Below, piece by piece: positions 16,505-28,205 of a stretch of DNA of 64,000 nt. Origin of the DNA: Cylicocyclus nassatus (lineage: Eukaryota; Nematoda; Chromadorea; Rhabditida; Strongylidae). Position 1 is the first letter of the stretch. Each line of letters starts with the position of its first letter. Where the stretch lies: NCBI GenBank assembly GCA_958299035.1, contig CATQJL010000316.1:10076347-10140346 (forward strand), given 5' to 3'. The notes under the pieces were generated by a model that saw only the letters and a program-made list of their open reading frames with translations, did not search any database and had not been told where the DNA came from. Position numbers and translations under genes: made by a program.

Positions 16505-16568
16505 GACCTCATAGTTTATAGAAGAACATGTGATTCTAGAGTAGTAAATTCGAATCCCAATTGAGGTC
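16505..16568 (+). pseudogene. tRNA-like sequence, probably a tRNA pseudogene
   Basis: GACCTCA and TGAGGTC form a perfect 7-bp acceptor stem. A GTTT/GAAC D-arm is possible, and TTCGAATCCC resembles a T-loop and B box. The T-stem does not pair and the anticodon arm is weak, so a functional tRNA is unlikely. It could be a tRNA-derived SINE head. Confidence 0.35.
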
Positions 16569-17419
16569 CTATGCTTTCTTTTTTTGCTTACTTTGGTATT
16601 TATCTGCTTTCTGTTGAATAGCTCTCATTTAGTTGCCAGACACGAGTTGAAGCTTGAGGATATTTTCGATTATGGCCTGGTCGAATGCCCGAAGACGTCT
16701 ATTGGATGCTTGTAGGTTTTTTTTTACATTCCTCGAAGAGTTTTGCACAAGGAAAACCTAGAAACCTTTATGATTGTCCAGGTAGTTGAGCAAACCTTTA
16801 GAGAAGGTTATTGCGTGCGCAGCTTGTAGAAAAACGCAAATAACACAAATGCTTGATGTGTGCAGGATGTATAAAATTTCTAACGTTCTCACCAACCTTT
16901 TCTTTGAGTTTCAGCACAAATCAGTGAGAGCAAAGAGAAAACTGAGGCAAGGAGAGGAAGGCTTGATTACTGTGATATCTCCGTTCAATGGAGTAAAAGC
17001 GCAGAGAGATGGTTGAAGGAAGTACAATAATTGACTCTGTAATGATTTTAATCAAGCACATAGAATTTTGCATTTTGGTATTTCCCGTTACATCCCATTT
17101 TCCCCTGCTAGATACTTTTCTAGCATTTTTTTTTCAAGGGAAACCTATTTTCTCGAGTGATGCAGCTCGATTTTATCTAGTAAATCAAAAGGCAGGTACT
17201 CATACAAATTTGTACAACTGAAATTTGTAGATGGCCGTTGCCCTAGCGAAAACTCATATAACACTGATAACCGAGAAACTCAGCCCTAAACTCCCACCCA
17301 GCACCGTAATAGCTCCGAGCGCACCAATCAGCGCGCTCGGGTACGGTACCGGACGAATGCTCAGAGCTGCATACTTCGACCACGAGTGCCAAATTAATGA
17401 GTTTCAGCCTTGGTTTCAG

Positions 17420-18049
17420 CTATTACCCTCATTGGCAATGCTTTGAAAAGAAATGTGGTGTAGCTTATTCTATTACTGGATGTCTAAATAACCCGAACCT
17501 GTGCATTGTAAATTTAAACTAAAATAAGTTTGCCCCAATTCCCACAACCTTCTAACAATTTCTAGACAAACAAAACCGCCACGAAGCTGAATGATGTTGC
17601 TCGCTGCTGTTATTATTCTGGTTGTAACTATGCGGTAAGTTCAGGTAACCCACCACTTGGTAACAGGATAACCGTAATCTTTTCAGCTCTACAAATATCT
17701 TACGGCTCTCAACGACTCAACACCGGTACACGACTTCAAGGACTGCGATCAATCCATGAAGTGTGATGAGACGCCGGTCACATCGACGACAACTTCTGAC
17801 CAGTTTGTTACTGCACCAACTGTAACGTACAGTAGCCAGGAAAGTAGTACGATTGTGACGCGGACAAGCGGTGTAATCAGTAGTAGCACACCCGGTTCAA
17901 CTGACACTACAAACACTCCGACTGCGACTACGCTCACTAGTTCAAGCGAAAGTAATCTTGCTACATTCCGCCGCCTGAAGATGTTGAGAAGGATGAGGAG
18001 GTCGATGGTCGTTGAGAAGGATGATCTACTTCATTATTTTAAGAATTAA
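17420..18049 (+). CDS. Cys-rich Ly6-like secreted protein, 3' exons only
   Basis: Three exons join in frame: 17420-17507, 17566-17634 and 17687-18049, with GT-AG introns of 58 and 52 bp. The deduced segment carries C-x4-C-x8-C-x6-C, then CC-x4-CN (motif RCCYYSGCN). This resembles the C-terminal signature of Ly6/uPAR three-finger domains, which are common in secreted or GPI-linked nematode proteins. A Thr/Ser-rich, mucin-like stretch of about 60 residues follows, then a basic tail ending in a stop at 18047. The first exon starts in phase 2, so a signal-peptide exon must lie upstream; I could not identify it. The tail shows no clear GPI hydrophobic end. The splice chain is well supported; the family call is inference from cysteine spacing. 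Confidence 0.6.
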
Positions 18050-18610
18050 ACTTTGGTTATATTCTAGTGTCCATAACGTGTGTTACGGTAAAGCTTTAAC
18101 TTCACCTTTTTCCCATTCCGACGCTACAAATCACTTTCCTTCTTCGCAGATGGGTCCTGATTTTTTCAACAAAATACCGTCCTGATATTTTTTACTGCAA
18201 TGCTGGTCTCGCATTTCTTCGGGAACCCAATGAAATCGGCGCAGCTGAAGAAAATATACGGTCAGTAAAATGTTCGGCAGCTTTTAACTGTCTGCCGTTG
18301 CATATCCTTGTTGATAATGAAGGGTTCAAGCTTCCTACATGAATTATCTAAACTTCAGAATTTCCCCGTTGATAGCCAAGATTTGGAATGAGCATTTGAT
18401 GATGTCGCGAAATTTTTGAAACTTACTCATATGGGTTATAAAAATGTGCAAACGACTTGTTTATTTTTGTAAATAATTAAAATATTATTTGAAATTTTTT
18501 TTTTAAATTCAAATTAGCGGGGCGTGGCTGACTCCATAGCCCCTTTTTCCAGGTTTTAGGGGTTGGGGACCCGCAAAAATTTTGAGAAGCACGCCAAAAG
18601 TTTTTTCGGA
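18050..18610. other. Intergenic, nothing recognised
   Basis: Region downstream of the Cys-rich gene; AT-rich, without motifs I can name. Confidence 0.35.
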
Positions 18611-18693
18611 GTGCGTGGCTAACGCCACGCACCTTCATTTGAAAAAAGAAATTTTTCCGCGCCCCCCGGTCGAAATCTGCGACCGCCACTGAT
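18611..18693 (+). repeat. Dispersed repeat, copy 1 (CGCCACTGAT end)
   Basis: GGCTAACGCCACGCACCTTCATT ending CGCCACTGAT recurs in the same orientation at 38946-39022, ending CGCCACTGAT. Confidence 0.75.
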
Positions 18694-18701
18694 ATAAAGC
18701 T

Positions 18702-18800
18702 GTCTGTCTGCCTGTCTATCTGTATGTCTGTATGCCTGTATGTCTGTATGTCTGTATGTCTGTACGTCTGTATGTCTGATGTCTGTATGTCTGTGTGTAC
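18702..18800 (+). repeat. (TGTATGTC)n-type microsatellite
   Basis: Imperfect tandem TGTC/TGTATGTC units. It is followed by a sequence (CCAAACTTGTCACACATGC) found inverted at about 47540-47600, so the array belongs to a dispersed repeat. Confidence 0.85.
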
Positions 18801-18918
18801 GTATGTTCCAAATAGAAAATTCCATTTCTGAACCGATCCGGACCAAACTTGTCACACATGCACTTAGGGGCGGGGCGGGTGTCATAGGCTACTTTTCATC
18901 ATTGATCGAAATCGATTT

Positions 18919-19203
18919 TTTTGCAAAGTTTGGGCCATGCGGCTGAGAGTTGGCACAGGGGCGGGGTAATCGAGCATGCTGATTACGAATACAGTATTAG
19001 TTTTTGAAATTATCCATTAGTTTTATCGCTTTTATCGATTTCTTTGCAGAGTTTGAGCTACGGGGCTGAAAGTTGGTACGGGGGGGGGGGTAATCGAACA
19101 TGCTGATAACGAATATATTTTAATAGTTTTTGGAGCTATCCGTTAGTTTCTTCGATTTTATCATTTTTTGCAAAGTTTGAGCTACGAGGCTGGGAGTTGA
19201 CAC
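18919..19203. repeat. Tandem repeat, about 120-bp unit
   Basis: Two and a half imperfect copies of a unit carrying TTTGCAAAGTTTGAGCTACG, GGGGTAATCGARCATGCTGAT and AACGAATA. Related sequence appears inverted near 46950 and, more diverged, near 55390-55440. Confidence 0.75.
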
Positions 19204-19217
19204 ATGGATTGAGCACG

Positions 19218-20558
19218 TGCTATAAAGCATTTGTCGTCCCTATTGTAGAACATGCAGCCAGTTTAGAGCCCCTTTCTGAGGAAGCATAAGCAGGCCCTGG
19301 AGAACGTCCAGAAGGTTTTTACCCGCTTGCTTTTCTACAGATGTTATCCCAGTCGTGGTTATTCACGATCGCTTCCAAGCTATGGTGAACGATTGAAAGT
19401 GCTAGGTCTTAAAAGCCTTTTACACCGTAGGATTCTGCATGATATAATACTTGCTTTCAGGAATTTTAGAACGAGACTAAGCTAGGACCTTCTAAATATT
19501 GGGTGTTCAGGCCTAGTCATGGAAGGACCCTTTTTCTGTTTATTTACATCTAAATGGTGGGCGTAAACAATTAAGCTCCCTATCAGAAAACAGTTTTTTG
19601 CACGCACTTCGAAATATCTTCAGTGTTTACCTAAAGAAATTTTTTGTCTTCTCCAGATAGTCTCACTTTCAAACGAAGACTTAAGAAGTTAAATTTGACT
19701 GATTTTCTCGAAGAAGTTGAGTTTGAGTGATTTTCTTCCAAAGTACAGGCAGTGTCAACTACGTACTCCCCTTCGCATGGGAACAACGCATGCGCAACGC
19801 AAGGGCCTGCGTGTGGACCTCCAATCGATTAGGCTCATTTGCATGACGAGTCATACGCGCGCAAACGTGGCGCGAAGCTCATTGCATTGACGGAGAAGGG
19901 AGCACGTGATTGACACAGATTATACTACTTCTCGTCATCACTCGTATAGTGCCACCGTTGCCTACCAATCTTCCTACACTTGCTGCTTCGCGTGTTGCTT
20001 GGGCCAACCCCGATACTATGAAATTGACTAACTCTGCACTCCTAATCATCGCACAGAAGGTCTTCCAGTGATAGCCTTCTCATGTATCAAATTTGTGATC
20101 GTTGGACCTTTATATCACTTTTGTTCCGATTTTTACTTCGTCCACACGTTGGTTCGAATCTGGTTTACCCTTTTGTTGTTATTTGGGGATAGCTTGTCTG
20201 ACCTGACATCTTTTTGCATCACAATCTTTTATTTGGAGTTCTGCTCTCTCCCCAGAACTTAGTCGGGCGAAATTTTATTATTACATCCTTTCCCCGCATA
20301 CACAGTTGCTTGAGTTGAATGGTCTAAGAGCACTTTTGGTGCAAGCAGGGGGCATGAGATAGACTCCACCGAGCATCTGCACCGATTCGTACACGGTCTA
20401 ACAGGCTTTACCCCATTCTACTCTCAGCACGGTGCTGGACTTGAACTTTTGTGGATGTTTTGTTTTTTCTTATTACTGTTTATGCTCTAATATTTTCGTC
20501 CTCTGTTTCAAATATGGCACGCCTTGTGCGTATTGAATAAATAAAATAAATAAATAGA
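19218..20558 (+). mobile_element. Decayed non-LTR retrotransposon (LINE) 3' end
   Basis: Conceptual translation gives YKAFVVPIVEHAAS near 19219, then after a frameshift SPFLRKHKQALENVQ, FTRLLFYRCYP, SYGERLKVLGLKSL and HRRILHDIILAFRNF up to about 19465. This is the conserved C-terminal end of LINE reverse transcriptases, where the usual order is 'SPF..K..+ALE.VQ..FTRR'. Later sequence is too degraded to read. It ends in an AATAAATAAATAAA-type tail at 20534-20558, as expected of a 3' LINE end. It is 5'-truncated, frameshifted and interrupted by the dispersed repeat at 19745-19920, so it is inactive. Confidence 0.78.
19745..19920 (-). repeat. Dispersed repeat, copy 2, inside the LINE
   Basis: Inverted relative to 9183-9340 and about 80% similar by eye. 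Its position within the LINE tail suggests later insertion. Confidence 0.7.
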
Positions 20559-21752
20559 TGTTGATAACTAGCACAGCGGGAATAGGGAGTTGGAGTTGGT
20601 ATGTAGAAGTGGGCACAAGGACAGGTTGTACAGGGATAGAGATGGTAGCTTCATCATAGCGTGTTTTGACAGGGCCGGGCGGAGCCGGGTAAGCCAGCTA
20701 GTATTGTATAACAAGGTCTTTAGCATAGAAAAATACTGCTACTCTTTCACTCTAATGAAAAATGGGATTTTGTGTCTTTCCTTAACAGAAAAATTGAATA
20801 TCCTGCACACACTTTCCATCTGTTCCACAACGAAGAAATCTCTCTTAAACGCCAGACTTTCGCACTGTAATACACGAAATGTTGTCTACCAACATGCTAT
20901 GAAATGAACAGAGCTCATAAAAGAGTAAAATAATTGCACAGCTGTAGTGTAGGGAGAGTAGAGAGTAGTAGAGAGTTTCTCATTCAAAAGTTTTTGCAAC
21001 AAAAAGTAGATCTTTGCAAGTTTATTGTTACTGTGAAATCATTGTGCGGTAAGGGTACTAGGCAAGCGCGCTATTAGCTCATGACTACCGCAAGCCTTAC
21101 AGTATAATCTTGATCATCTTGCTAGTCCAATCTTATCAGATCAATCTTAGCTGCCCATTAGAAAAGCTGTCTTCAAAATAGCGTCAACTATTGCAAAATC
21201 TGATGTCAAGTATGGCATAGTTCCCTCTTTTCTTTTCTATCTCTTTGTTGTGTGCTTGTTTACGTTCCAATCGTCAATGTTTCTCTGTTCTGCATCGACT
21301 CCTCTTTCTATCCTCGTAGTTCTATATCTGTCTGTACCTTTTCCTTTGCTCTTCTTTCTTTTCAAGGTTCAGCACCAGCTGGAATAAAGGAGATTTTAAA
21401 ACGAAGCCCTCCTTGACTTCAAGGAATTCTTACGAAAGCTCCTTTGACCTTCACCGTCCCCAAGTACATCTCATTTTTCTCTTGACTGTGCCTTCGCTCA
21501 TACCAAAATAAATCTTATAAGGCTGATCACTCCTTTACTATTTACCAAACAGAAAATCCAAGAATTCTTCTTCATTACTCTCCGCATCATGCGCCGATCG
21601 CGTTTTGCTTGATGGTCGGAGTCTCAACCTACCTGTCCAGCCCTTGTCTTGTCCCCTCCACATCTCCCCTATTCATTTCCCAGACATTTCCTGCTCGTCT
21701 CCCCACTCCGTACACCTCCCTCTTCCCCCCTGAGAATGATTACAGATATGTC
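20559..21752. other. Intergenic, no gene recognised
   Basis: Contains a GGGCCGGGCGGAGCCGGGT segment at about 20670, typical of dispersed repeats. Otherwise AT-rich without supported features. Confidence 0.35.
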
Positions 21753-22362
21753 CAGGGCGTCCCAAAAAGATGTGCCTACTGTTTGATTGTAAATAACTTC
21801 TTTTAATGAATTCTTTCAATGAACTTCTTCTTCTAATGAATGATGTTTCGAGAAGCTTTAGGTACCGTTTTGTAGCGAGGTTGAACTTTGATTTACAGCA
21901 TTGAGCGAATCATCGATCGCTCTTCATTACTGTAGGGTTACGGTAAGAACTTCCAGCATATGGAACCAATGTGTTACGAGTATTTTCAGCTTTTTTGACG
22001 GTGTAATTACATTTCTGACAAATGCTGGAATTGAATTATTACGATTTACCGGGGATATCTTTGGAAAGAAGCATCACAGTAAAATGGGAATTTCAAATTC
22101 GAAATCAGCGGTTGGGTAGTATAAAAGTTTTTGGCTTGCTCGGTTCTGTACCAAGGCAGAATATATTATCCAATGGCCTAAAATCCTTGTCGAAGTTCGT
22201 ACCGTAATCATACAATAATGAAGAGCGATCGATGATTCGCACATACTGTCGATCAAAGTTCAAACTCGCTCTACAAAAAGGTTTCTAAAGCTTCTTGAAA
22301 CATTTCAATACAAGAGAGTTATTTACAATTAAACAGTAGGCACATCTTTTTGGAACACCCTG
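21753..22362. mobile_element. Mariner-type MITE, about 610 bp
   Basis: Terminal inverted repeats of about 46 bp begin CAGGGYGTYCCAAAAAGATG, the start common to mariner-family ends, and run to GTAAATAACT. A second inner inverted pair surrounds CATCGATCGCTCTTCATTA (about 21908 and 22222). TA follows the right end; the left dinucleotide has changed. No transposase frame, so it is non-autonomous. Confidence 0.85.
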
Positions 22363-23145
22363 TAACAAGAAAGAACATAAAAACAAAAGGAAATAGAAAG
22401 TCAAGCATAACCAAAGCTAAGTAGGTCAATGAAGAGATTTCCAAGGCTATAAAAAAGCCTAGAATAAAGATTGTGAAATGGTTTCTTGCTCGTATGAAAA
22501 CTTTCACAGTGAAGATACAATATATACTCGAAAAACGCGAAAAGTTAAGTGAGCAAAGGGTCCCAGCTAAATTAGGAAAAAGTTCATCACGGCTTTCATT
22601 CATGTAAGTAAATATTTGGGTCTTTATTCGAGTTTCCTCGCATGCGCGCAGCAAGTTTATGTCATACCATTGTGTTTTGTTTGTATTTAGACAACGCTTT
22701 ACTGGTGTAGGTTAGAGTATGCCGGTTGCATGCCGCAAGCATGTCTGCGGCATATTAACGGCATGCTTGAGGCTCTTATCCGCAAATCTCGCAAAAAACA
22801 ATATTCCCATTGCTTCCCCCCCCCCTCCCTTCAGAAACGATTCTAGCTTGACCCTGTTCCAGCTCTGGGCCCTGTTTCTTTTTGTTTCTTTCTACTATTT
22901 TTAGAGTGCAGTACCGCTGCTTCACGAACACTTAAACACCAAGCGGTTTGCTTATGAGGTAGATCAAAAATAATTATGGAGCGGAAGTATCTTCGCTTTA
23001 CGCAACACTTCTTCAAGAATCTTCATTCAATAACAGAAAGAAACTTTCTGGAAAGATATGAGCATAGGAATAAACTTCTGAAAGGTCGAAAACTTGAGTG
23101 CAGTGTGCTCCATTGAGAGGAAACGGCGATGGCCTTGCTTGTTGT
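22363..23145. other. Intergenic, nothing recognised
   Basis: Downstream flank of the minus-strand Tyr/Arg/Ser-rich gene. Contains C-rich and T-rich runs only. Confidence 0.35.
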
Positions 23146-26100
23146 TTATGAGTACAAACGGCTGGTAAACCTGTAAATGTAATTTTCATGGAAAAAATTA
23201 GAAGCCCTCTATGCTGCGCGTAAATCTTCGTTTTTTTGACATTTAATTTTTGCACCAGAATCTAAAGTCTACAAAGTCAAAAATCAAAATGGTATGATAC
23301 CTGTTGTATCTGTTGGCATAGTCGTAATTCCCACGACTAAGAGATGATGATAGATTCATCTCCTTCTCTCGCCGTGAAGCCCATGTGGCTGGTGAGAGCC
23401 AGTACTGTAAGAAGAACGGATTTAAAGATTTTCAAGAAGGTGTATTCTCATACTTATCTACTACTCTCTATCTACTTACTTATAGATTTACGTTCCAAAC
23501 TCTTAATCAAAGTAATTAATTACCCACCTTCGACAAGGTCCCAACAGTCATGCACCGCTTTTTATACATATCGACAGCATCGTCGAGAGGCATATAACTG
23601 AATCAGTCCTTTCAGACGTTACAGAATTTTAGGAAAATAAAACTTACCGTATATAGCTTCTCTGAGGCGTATAAGCACGTTCGAGATGTGAGTTATAAAC
23701 AGGCCTTTGGAATTGTGATGGATTATAGGAGGTCAATTTACCCTCTAACCATCTTTTTGTACCAATGTCTCGAATGGCGGAGGTACGAGAGTACGCCTGC
23801 AAAAGATGATTAAAGAGATTTGTGTCGTGATATTCACGGCCATCAAAACTTCGAAGTAGAACGAAAAGAATAAGAATGTAATTTGAATATCTATTGCACA
23901 TTTGGCGCTGAGAATTTGACGATTTATTGCTGTTTTCTGGGCTCAAATTTTTATACCGCAGAATCTCTTGGGATGTGGAAAATGGAAGTAACTTAATTTT
24001 GTCGAGACTATCGCCAACGTAATAATGAATAAAATTGGAATGAGAACGTTTCTAAATGTGACTATAACTACAAGTAAAGATGTTTCTTTGAGAACACTAA
24101 ACATCATCACTTCGTTCAGTTATTTCCTTAGACGGAGTTTAAAATGAGTTCTAGGTCTTCCCCGGAACTCCTCAGTAAGGAAGGAAGACCTAGACATGTG
24201 CTTATTCGTTAATTTTGTATGTTTATAAAAATATTCAGTTTAGTGAGCTTCTTATTACTATTGTTGTAAAAATTAATTTGAATTATTAAATTATCAAATT
24301 TGTTTTATTACCATTGCTGTAGAGTTAAAGGCAGCGGCTCGGCAGATTGACCCACCTTAGATTTTGACACAGATGGATAGGAGGTCCTCCAAGTGAACCC
24401 AAAACAGCAACTCCACTCCGAAAATGTGAACTCTGCAAGCTAGGGGGGCGGCCCAAGCGCCGCTCCCCTTCCTCCTTTCGCTCCCCTAACACCTTGTTCG
24501 GACGAGTATTCTCCGCTAGACGGCGCGGGACCTCCTAACCGCTTCCCCGCATTGTGCATGCTATACAAAGCCAAAATTACAGGCAGCAGGGTCTTCGTGC
24601 CAGGGCCTCCCGACTTCCCTTTGAAATTCTGGTCCGAGCTGCTTTTTGGAGATTGAAAAAAATGCCCCGAAAAAGGCCTTTTCACCCCTTTTAAAGCTCA
24701 CGGGATTTACGGGTCGAGAAGGCCCAAAACATGCAAAAAGATGGAAATGCAAAATCTGGCAAGACGCTGCCTTTAAGCTGTGGAGTACTTACTTACTTAT
24801 GTTTATATTTTATAATTTATCCTTGGTTCATTTCATTTTCAACAGAGAAACAGTGGGTAAAACAGAACATTGTGTTCGAATTATTATCACTGTAGATGTT
24901 TAATATATACTAGACATTTTACGTAATTCTAGAATCAATTCAATTTGCTGTTCTCGAATAGATTATATTCATAAAGTATAAAATTCATTCTTTTTTAATC
25001 GTGTGAATATACTAAATGTAATTGTAGTAATACCATAGCCGTTTTTAATACATGTATATTCGAGTTGTAATTTTCGAACTAGGAAGTCTTCAAAGAGGAA
25101 ACATGTACATGCTAATCTTAATGTTTCTGTGTATATCATTGCTCTTTTGAAATTTTTAGATAAGGAAGAAGTAGAATGAAGGAATTTTATAGAGCACATG
25201 AACCCTTCTCGTCAAACATTAGAGCTTCACCTCACTAAACTTCTAGTATCGTGCAGAATTTGGGAGTTGGAAACGGAAAAAGCTTCGTTTTACAGAGCTA
25301 ATATTCTAGGTAAACTAGCCACTTTAAGTACTATCTAGTAGAAGCACATGACGTGAACGATTTTATGACTGATCTAAGCTACTCTCAGAAAATTCGAACC
25401 CCGAACCACTGCAAAAGTTCATAGGAAAAGTGGAAAAGTGTTATCACAACGAGTAAGGAGACGCCGCTAAGTTTCCAAAGGTACGACTCATCCTTAAAAA
25501 AGTGATTTGATCTATTCTGGCTCTTTTGAATTTCCGAAAATCAATCGCCTCCCAAAAATTTAAGAAACATCTGCGCCAATGAGCCGATGTGTTTCATCAA
25601 ATGCTATCGTGACGTCCCTCCGTGTGTTTACTTTATCCCTGGGTGACAGTTGTCACTCAGTGTGCGCATTTTTTTCATTGTTGAGAAGTTCGAATAATTC
25701 ACTAGCGCTTAGTTCAAGCATCGAAATTCAGCTCACATAGCACTGGTGGATGCAGGAGGCTGAAGAAGGGGGTGGAGGGGGAGAGGGACGGGAAGGGGAG
25801 GGGAAATTAAATTTTTCAAAGTAAATTTTTCGATAACGAGCAATTGTAAAGATTCATCCAATCTTTACCGTTATGATGGGAGAGTTGAATAATTTCAAAA
25901 CAAGCTAATTCTACATATGTTTTGATGGTTGCAATAACCATAACACACATCTGTATGGAATCACCGGTAGAAGGAAAAAAACAAACAATATGGAACTCAG
26001 CCAATATGAGCTTTGTTCATTATAGTCAATATTTGAGCATTAGTACGGTGCTTTTGCGTTGCCAACAACATTTGCGCGTAAAAAAAGCTTCTGAGTGGAT

Positions 26101-28205
26101 ATCTCCACAATTTTCGCGTCACATGGCCATTTTTATGGGCAAATTTTGTCGACAACGCAAAGACTGCGTCACTTTGGAATATACTAGAACGGATGTCGTT
26201 ACTTTCTATGTGGGATTTTTCGCAAAGTTTTTGAAGAAATTTTGTGAACAATTTATAGTTTGCTATTAAAAATATCTGAAACTCACTGATTCGGATTGTG
26301 TTTTGATGCCTAGGGCAGTGTCCGTGTTCCCGTAACTATACCGTACATAAGGGTATCTGAAAGACGCACAACATTTTTTTATACCATGTTGGGAATTCCA
26401 AGAAAAATGTCCGCACTTGTCCGTAAAATGTGGTGTACTTAGCTGTACTCCGACATTATGCAATGGTGACGTTTTTGTTAGAGCTGTTGCCGCCAGAGAA
26501 CGACCGAACAATGAAGATCCTTAACGATAGCGATAACTCATCAGAATGACGAAAATTTACACCACATCCTTGTTTTTCTACTTTTGTTTTTTGTACATCA
26601 CAACACTTTCATACGTGGGCGTGTGGAGTTCCGCAAAGTGTCAGACACAAACGTACATTTGCACACTGATCTCTCTGTGCTGGACATAGACAAGCCGATG
26701 AATTCTCTCAGTTACGACGCCAACTGTGTAAAGCGCGAAAAAATACAGCGCTATGTGAACGAAGCCATGAGCAATGGATTATCGATCGATATTGACCGAT
26801 CATTGTTCATGCAGATGTTATTGTCGAACACCACAGTTCACAGTAGAAATCTTTACTACACGAACAAGTTGTCGAACCCATAATGCAGAAGCACACCGTA
26901 TCAATTGTACAACATTGGTTGTTATTTACAGATATTAGCATTAGCAAAGGGAGTGCAAGCGATAAATTCCGAGGAAAAAATCATGCAGTATCAGTCGATA
27001 AGGACAATCCCACAAATTCACGGCAGCAAAAATCATGAAGGAGATAAAAAATCTCAACAAAAATTCAAATCTGTGATTTTGTGCTAAATATGTCAACGAA
27101 TTTGGAGCCGACAAGAGCAATTTAACTGCAAATCTAGATCTTTATCTATTGATTTTTCTAGGGCATCAATCTTATAATTTAGAATTATTTGAGATTTGAA
27201 AAACAACAGACTATTGCCTATTCTTTATTTTTGGCAGATTTCGAATCACTGTTCCTTTTTACGAATTTTTGAAAGGCACGACAAATCAAAATTTTAGCTT
27301 TCGGATGCAACAGTTCAAAAACTTCTTGGTCTAAAAAATTTAGAATTCGGTTTAAGGACAAATATCCTCTTGAATTGCTCCAAAGATATGGTTATCTCTT
27401 CTCAAATACTCCATCAAATTTATTCCTAACCTCCTCCTCTTCGATCTTCTAGATTAAACAGAAAACGCGAAACGTTAACAGATTTCAGATGGCGAGAAGC
27501 TCAGAGAAAATTCGTCCTCTAAACAGCATTTTTTAAATTCTTGTAACTCAATTAGATGAATCCGAACAATAGAAACTGGATTAAATCACATAGATAGTGA
27601 CTAGAAAAGCCGGTAAATCTAGCTTTTGCTATTAAGATGGGTTGAATAAAATAATTTTTTTCCACAATTTCGACTTTTATCACATCTGTAACCTTTCAGT
27701 ATTTGTGAACTCGAAAGTTACACGTTTCGACTGATGATGTCTCAAATGTTCAACATGATTTTCAGAATAAGTTCGGAGAAATCCTGGGATCTGCTTAGCT
27801 AACGCTAATAAGGCAAGACCTGTGCTGAGAAAGTGGGCTGAGCTCTCAAGCTACCCAAATAATGACCAAAAGTCCGACGGCACCGAGAAACACGGACAAA
27901 GCGGTGAAAACAGTGTTGAATTCAAACTCGTGCACATCGAATAGACCCGTACCACTTCGGCTTAAACTTCTAGCCATATAACCGCCACCGTAACCATAAC
28001 TGGGACGATATCGAGTCATTGACGGGCTATAGGAAAGTGATCCAGTTCCGGAGAATGAACTTGACCTGAAATAATTCCTTGAAATTGATTTTTAGGCTTT
28101 TCGAAAGGTTTGTAGTCACCTTTTCATTGATGTCGAGCGTACATCGCTTCTTGATCTGGCTAATGGTGAAATAAAATGATAACTCGGTGAGCTAAGTAGC
28201 TCCAT
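23146..28205 (-). CDS. Tyr/Arg/Ser-rich protein, long isoform (167 aa)
   Basis: Six exons join in frame with consensus GT-AG sites: 28205-28120, 26356-26287, 23796-23648, 23597-23528, 23404-23301 and 23170-23146 (504 nt including stop). Every junction phase matches, and acceptors are TTTCAG- or TTACAG-like. The protein starts MELLSSPSYHF, is basic and rich in Tyr, Arg and Ser, and has no signal peptide or membrane segment. Conserved-looking blocks are GTKRWLEGKL, AYTPQRSYIRYMPL, DAVDMYKKR and YWLSPATWASRRE. The spacing of aromatic and Arg residues recalls small sarcomeric proteins, but I do not recognise the family. It shares exon 1 with the tail-anchored isoform. The 1.76-kb and 2.49-kb introns are long for this locus and could hide further exons. 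Confidence 0.68.
24325..24776. repeat. TIR element with TTAAAGGCAGCG ends, copy 1
   Basis: TTAAAGGCAGCG at 24325 is inverted as CGCTGCCTTTAA at 24765-24776. About 452 bp, non-coding. The same 12-bp terminus bounds 46998-47517, so the two belong to one MITE family. It lies in an intron of the long-isoform gene. Confidence 0.75.
26546..27087 (+). other. Possible secreted-protein remnant, antisense in an intron
   Basis: An ATG at 26546 opens a hydrophobic signal-like peptide (MTKIYTTSLFFYFCFLYITT) that stops after 47 codons. An overlapping frame then stays open to 26883 with a normal soluble-protein composition. A strong acceptor (GTTATTTACAG) at 26932 precedes another open segment ending at 27087. 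It could be a frameshifted pseudogene or a gene whose exon joints I have mis-set. No family recognised. Confidence 0.25.
27846..28205 (-). CDS. Tail-anchored Ser/Arg/Tyr-rich protein, short isoform (101 aa)
   Basis: Exons 28205-28120 and 28065-27846 join across a 54-bp GT-AG intron (acceptor TTATTTCAG) to give 101 aa and a stop. Residues 1-70 are rich in Ser, Arg, Tyr and Gly (SYSPSMTRYRPSYGYGGGY). Then comes an acidic turn (DVHEFEF) and a final hydrophobic run of about 23 residues (NTVFTALSVFLGAVGLLVII) ending WVA. That is the layout of a C-terminal tail anchor facing the cytosol. Exon 1 ends in phase 2, and both this exon and the distal exon at 26356 begin with the single base needed. Alternative terminal exons are therefore the simplest reading. 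Family unknown. Confidence 0.7.

Noticed and set aside
17260..17375. Minus-strand hydrophobic frame (ALIGALGAITVLGG) next to the Cys-rich gene
   Set aside because: Looks like a membrane segment, but there is no acceptor with the right phase and no partner exons.
20640..20700. Possible Helitron 3' end (GC-rich stretch before CTAGT)
   Set aside because: GGGCCGGGCGGAGCCGGG does not form the required hairpin, and no TC 5' end was found.
22319..22654. 111-codon hydrophobic frame on the minus strand
   Set aside because: Its C-terminal part is the translated TIR of the mariner-type MITE; the hydrophobicity reflects T-rich DNA.
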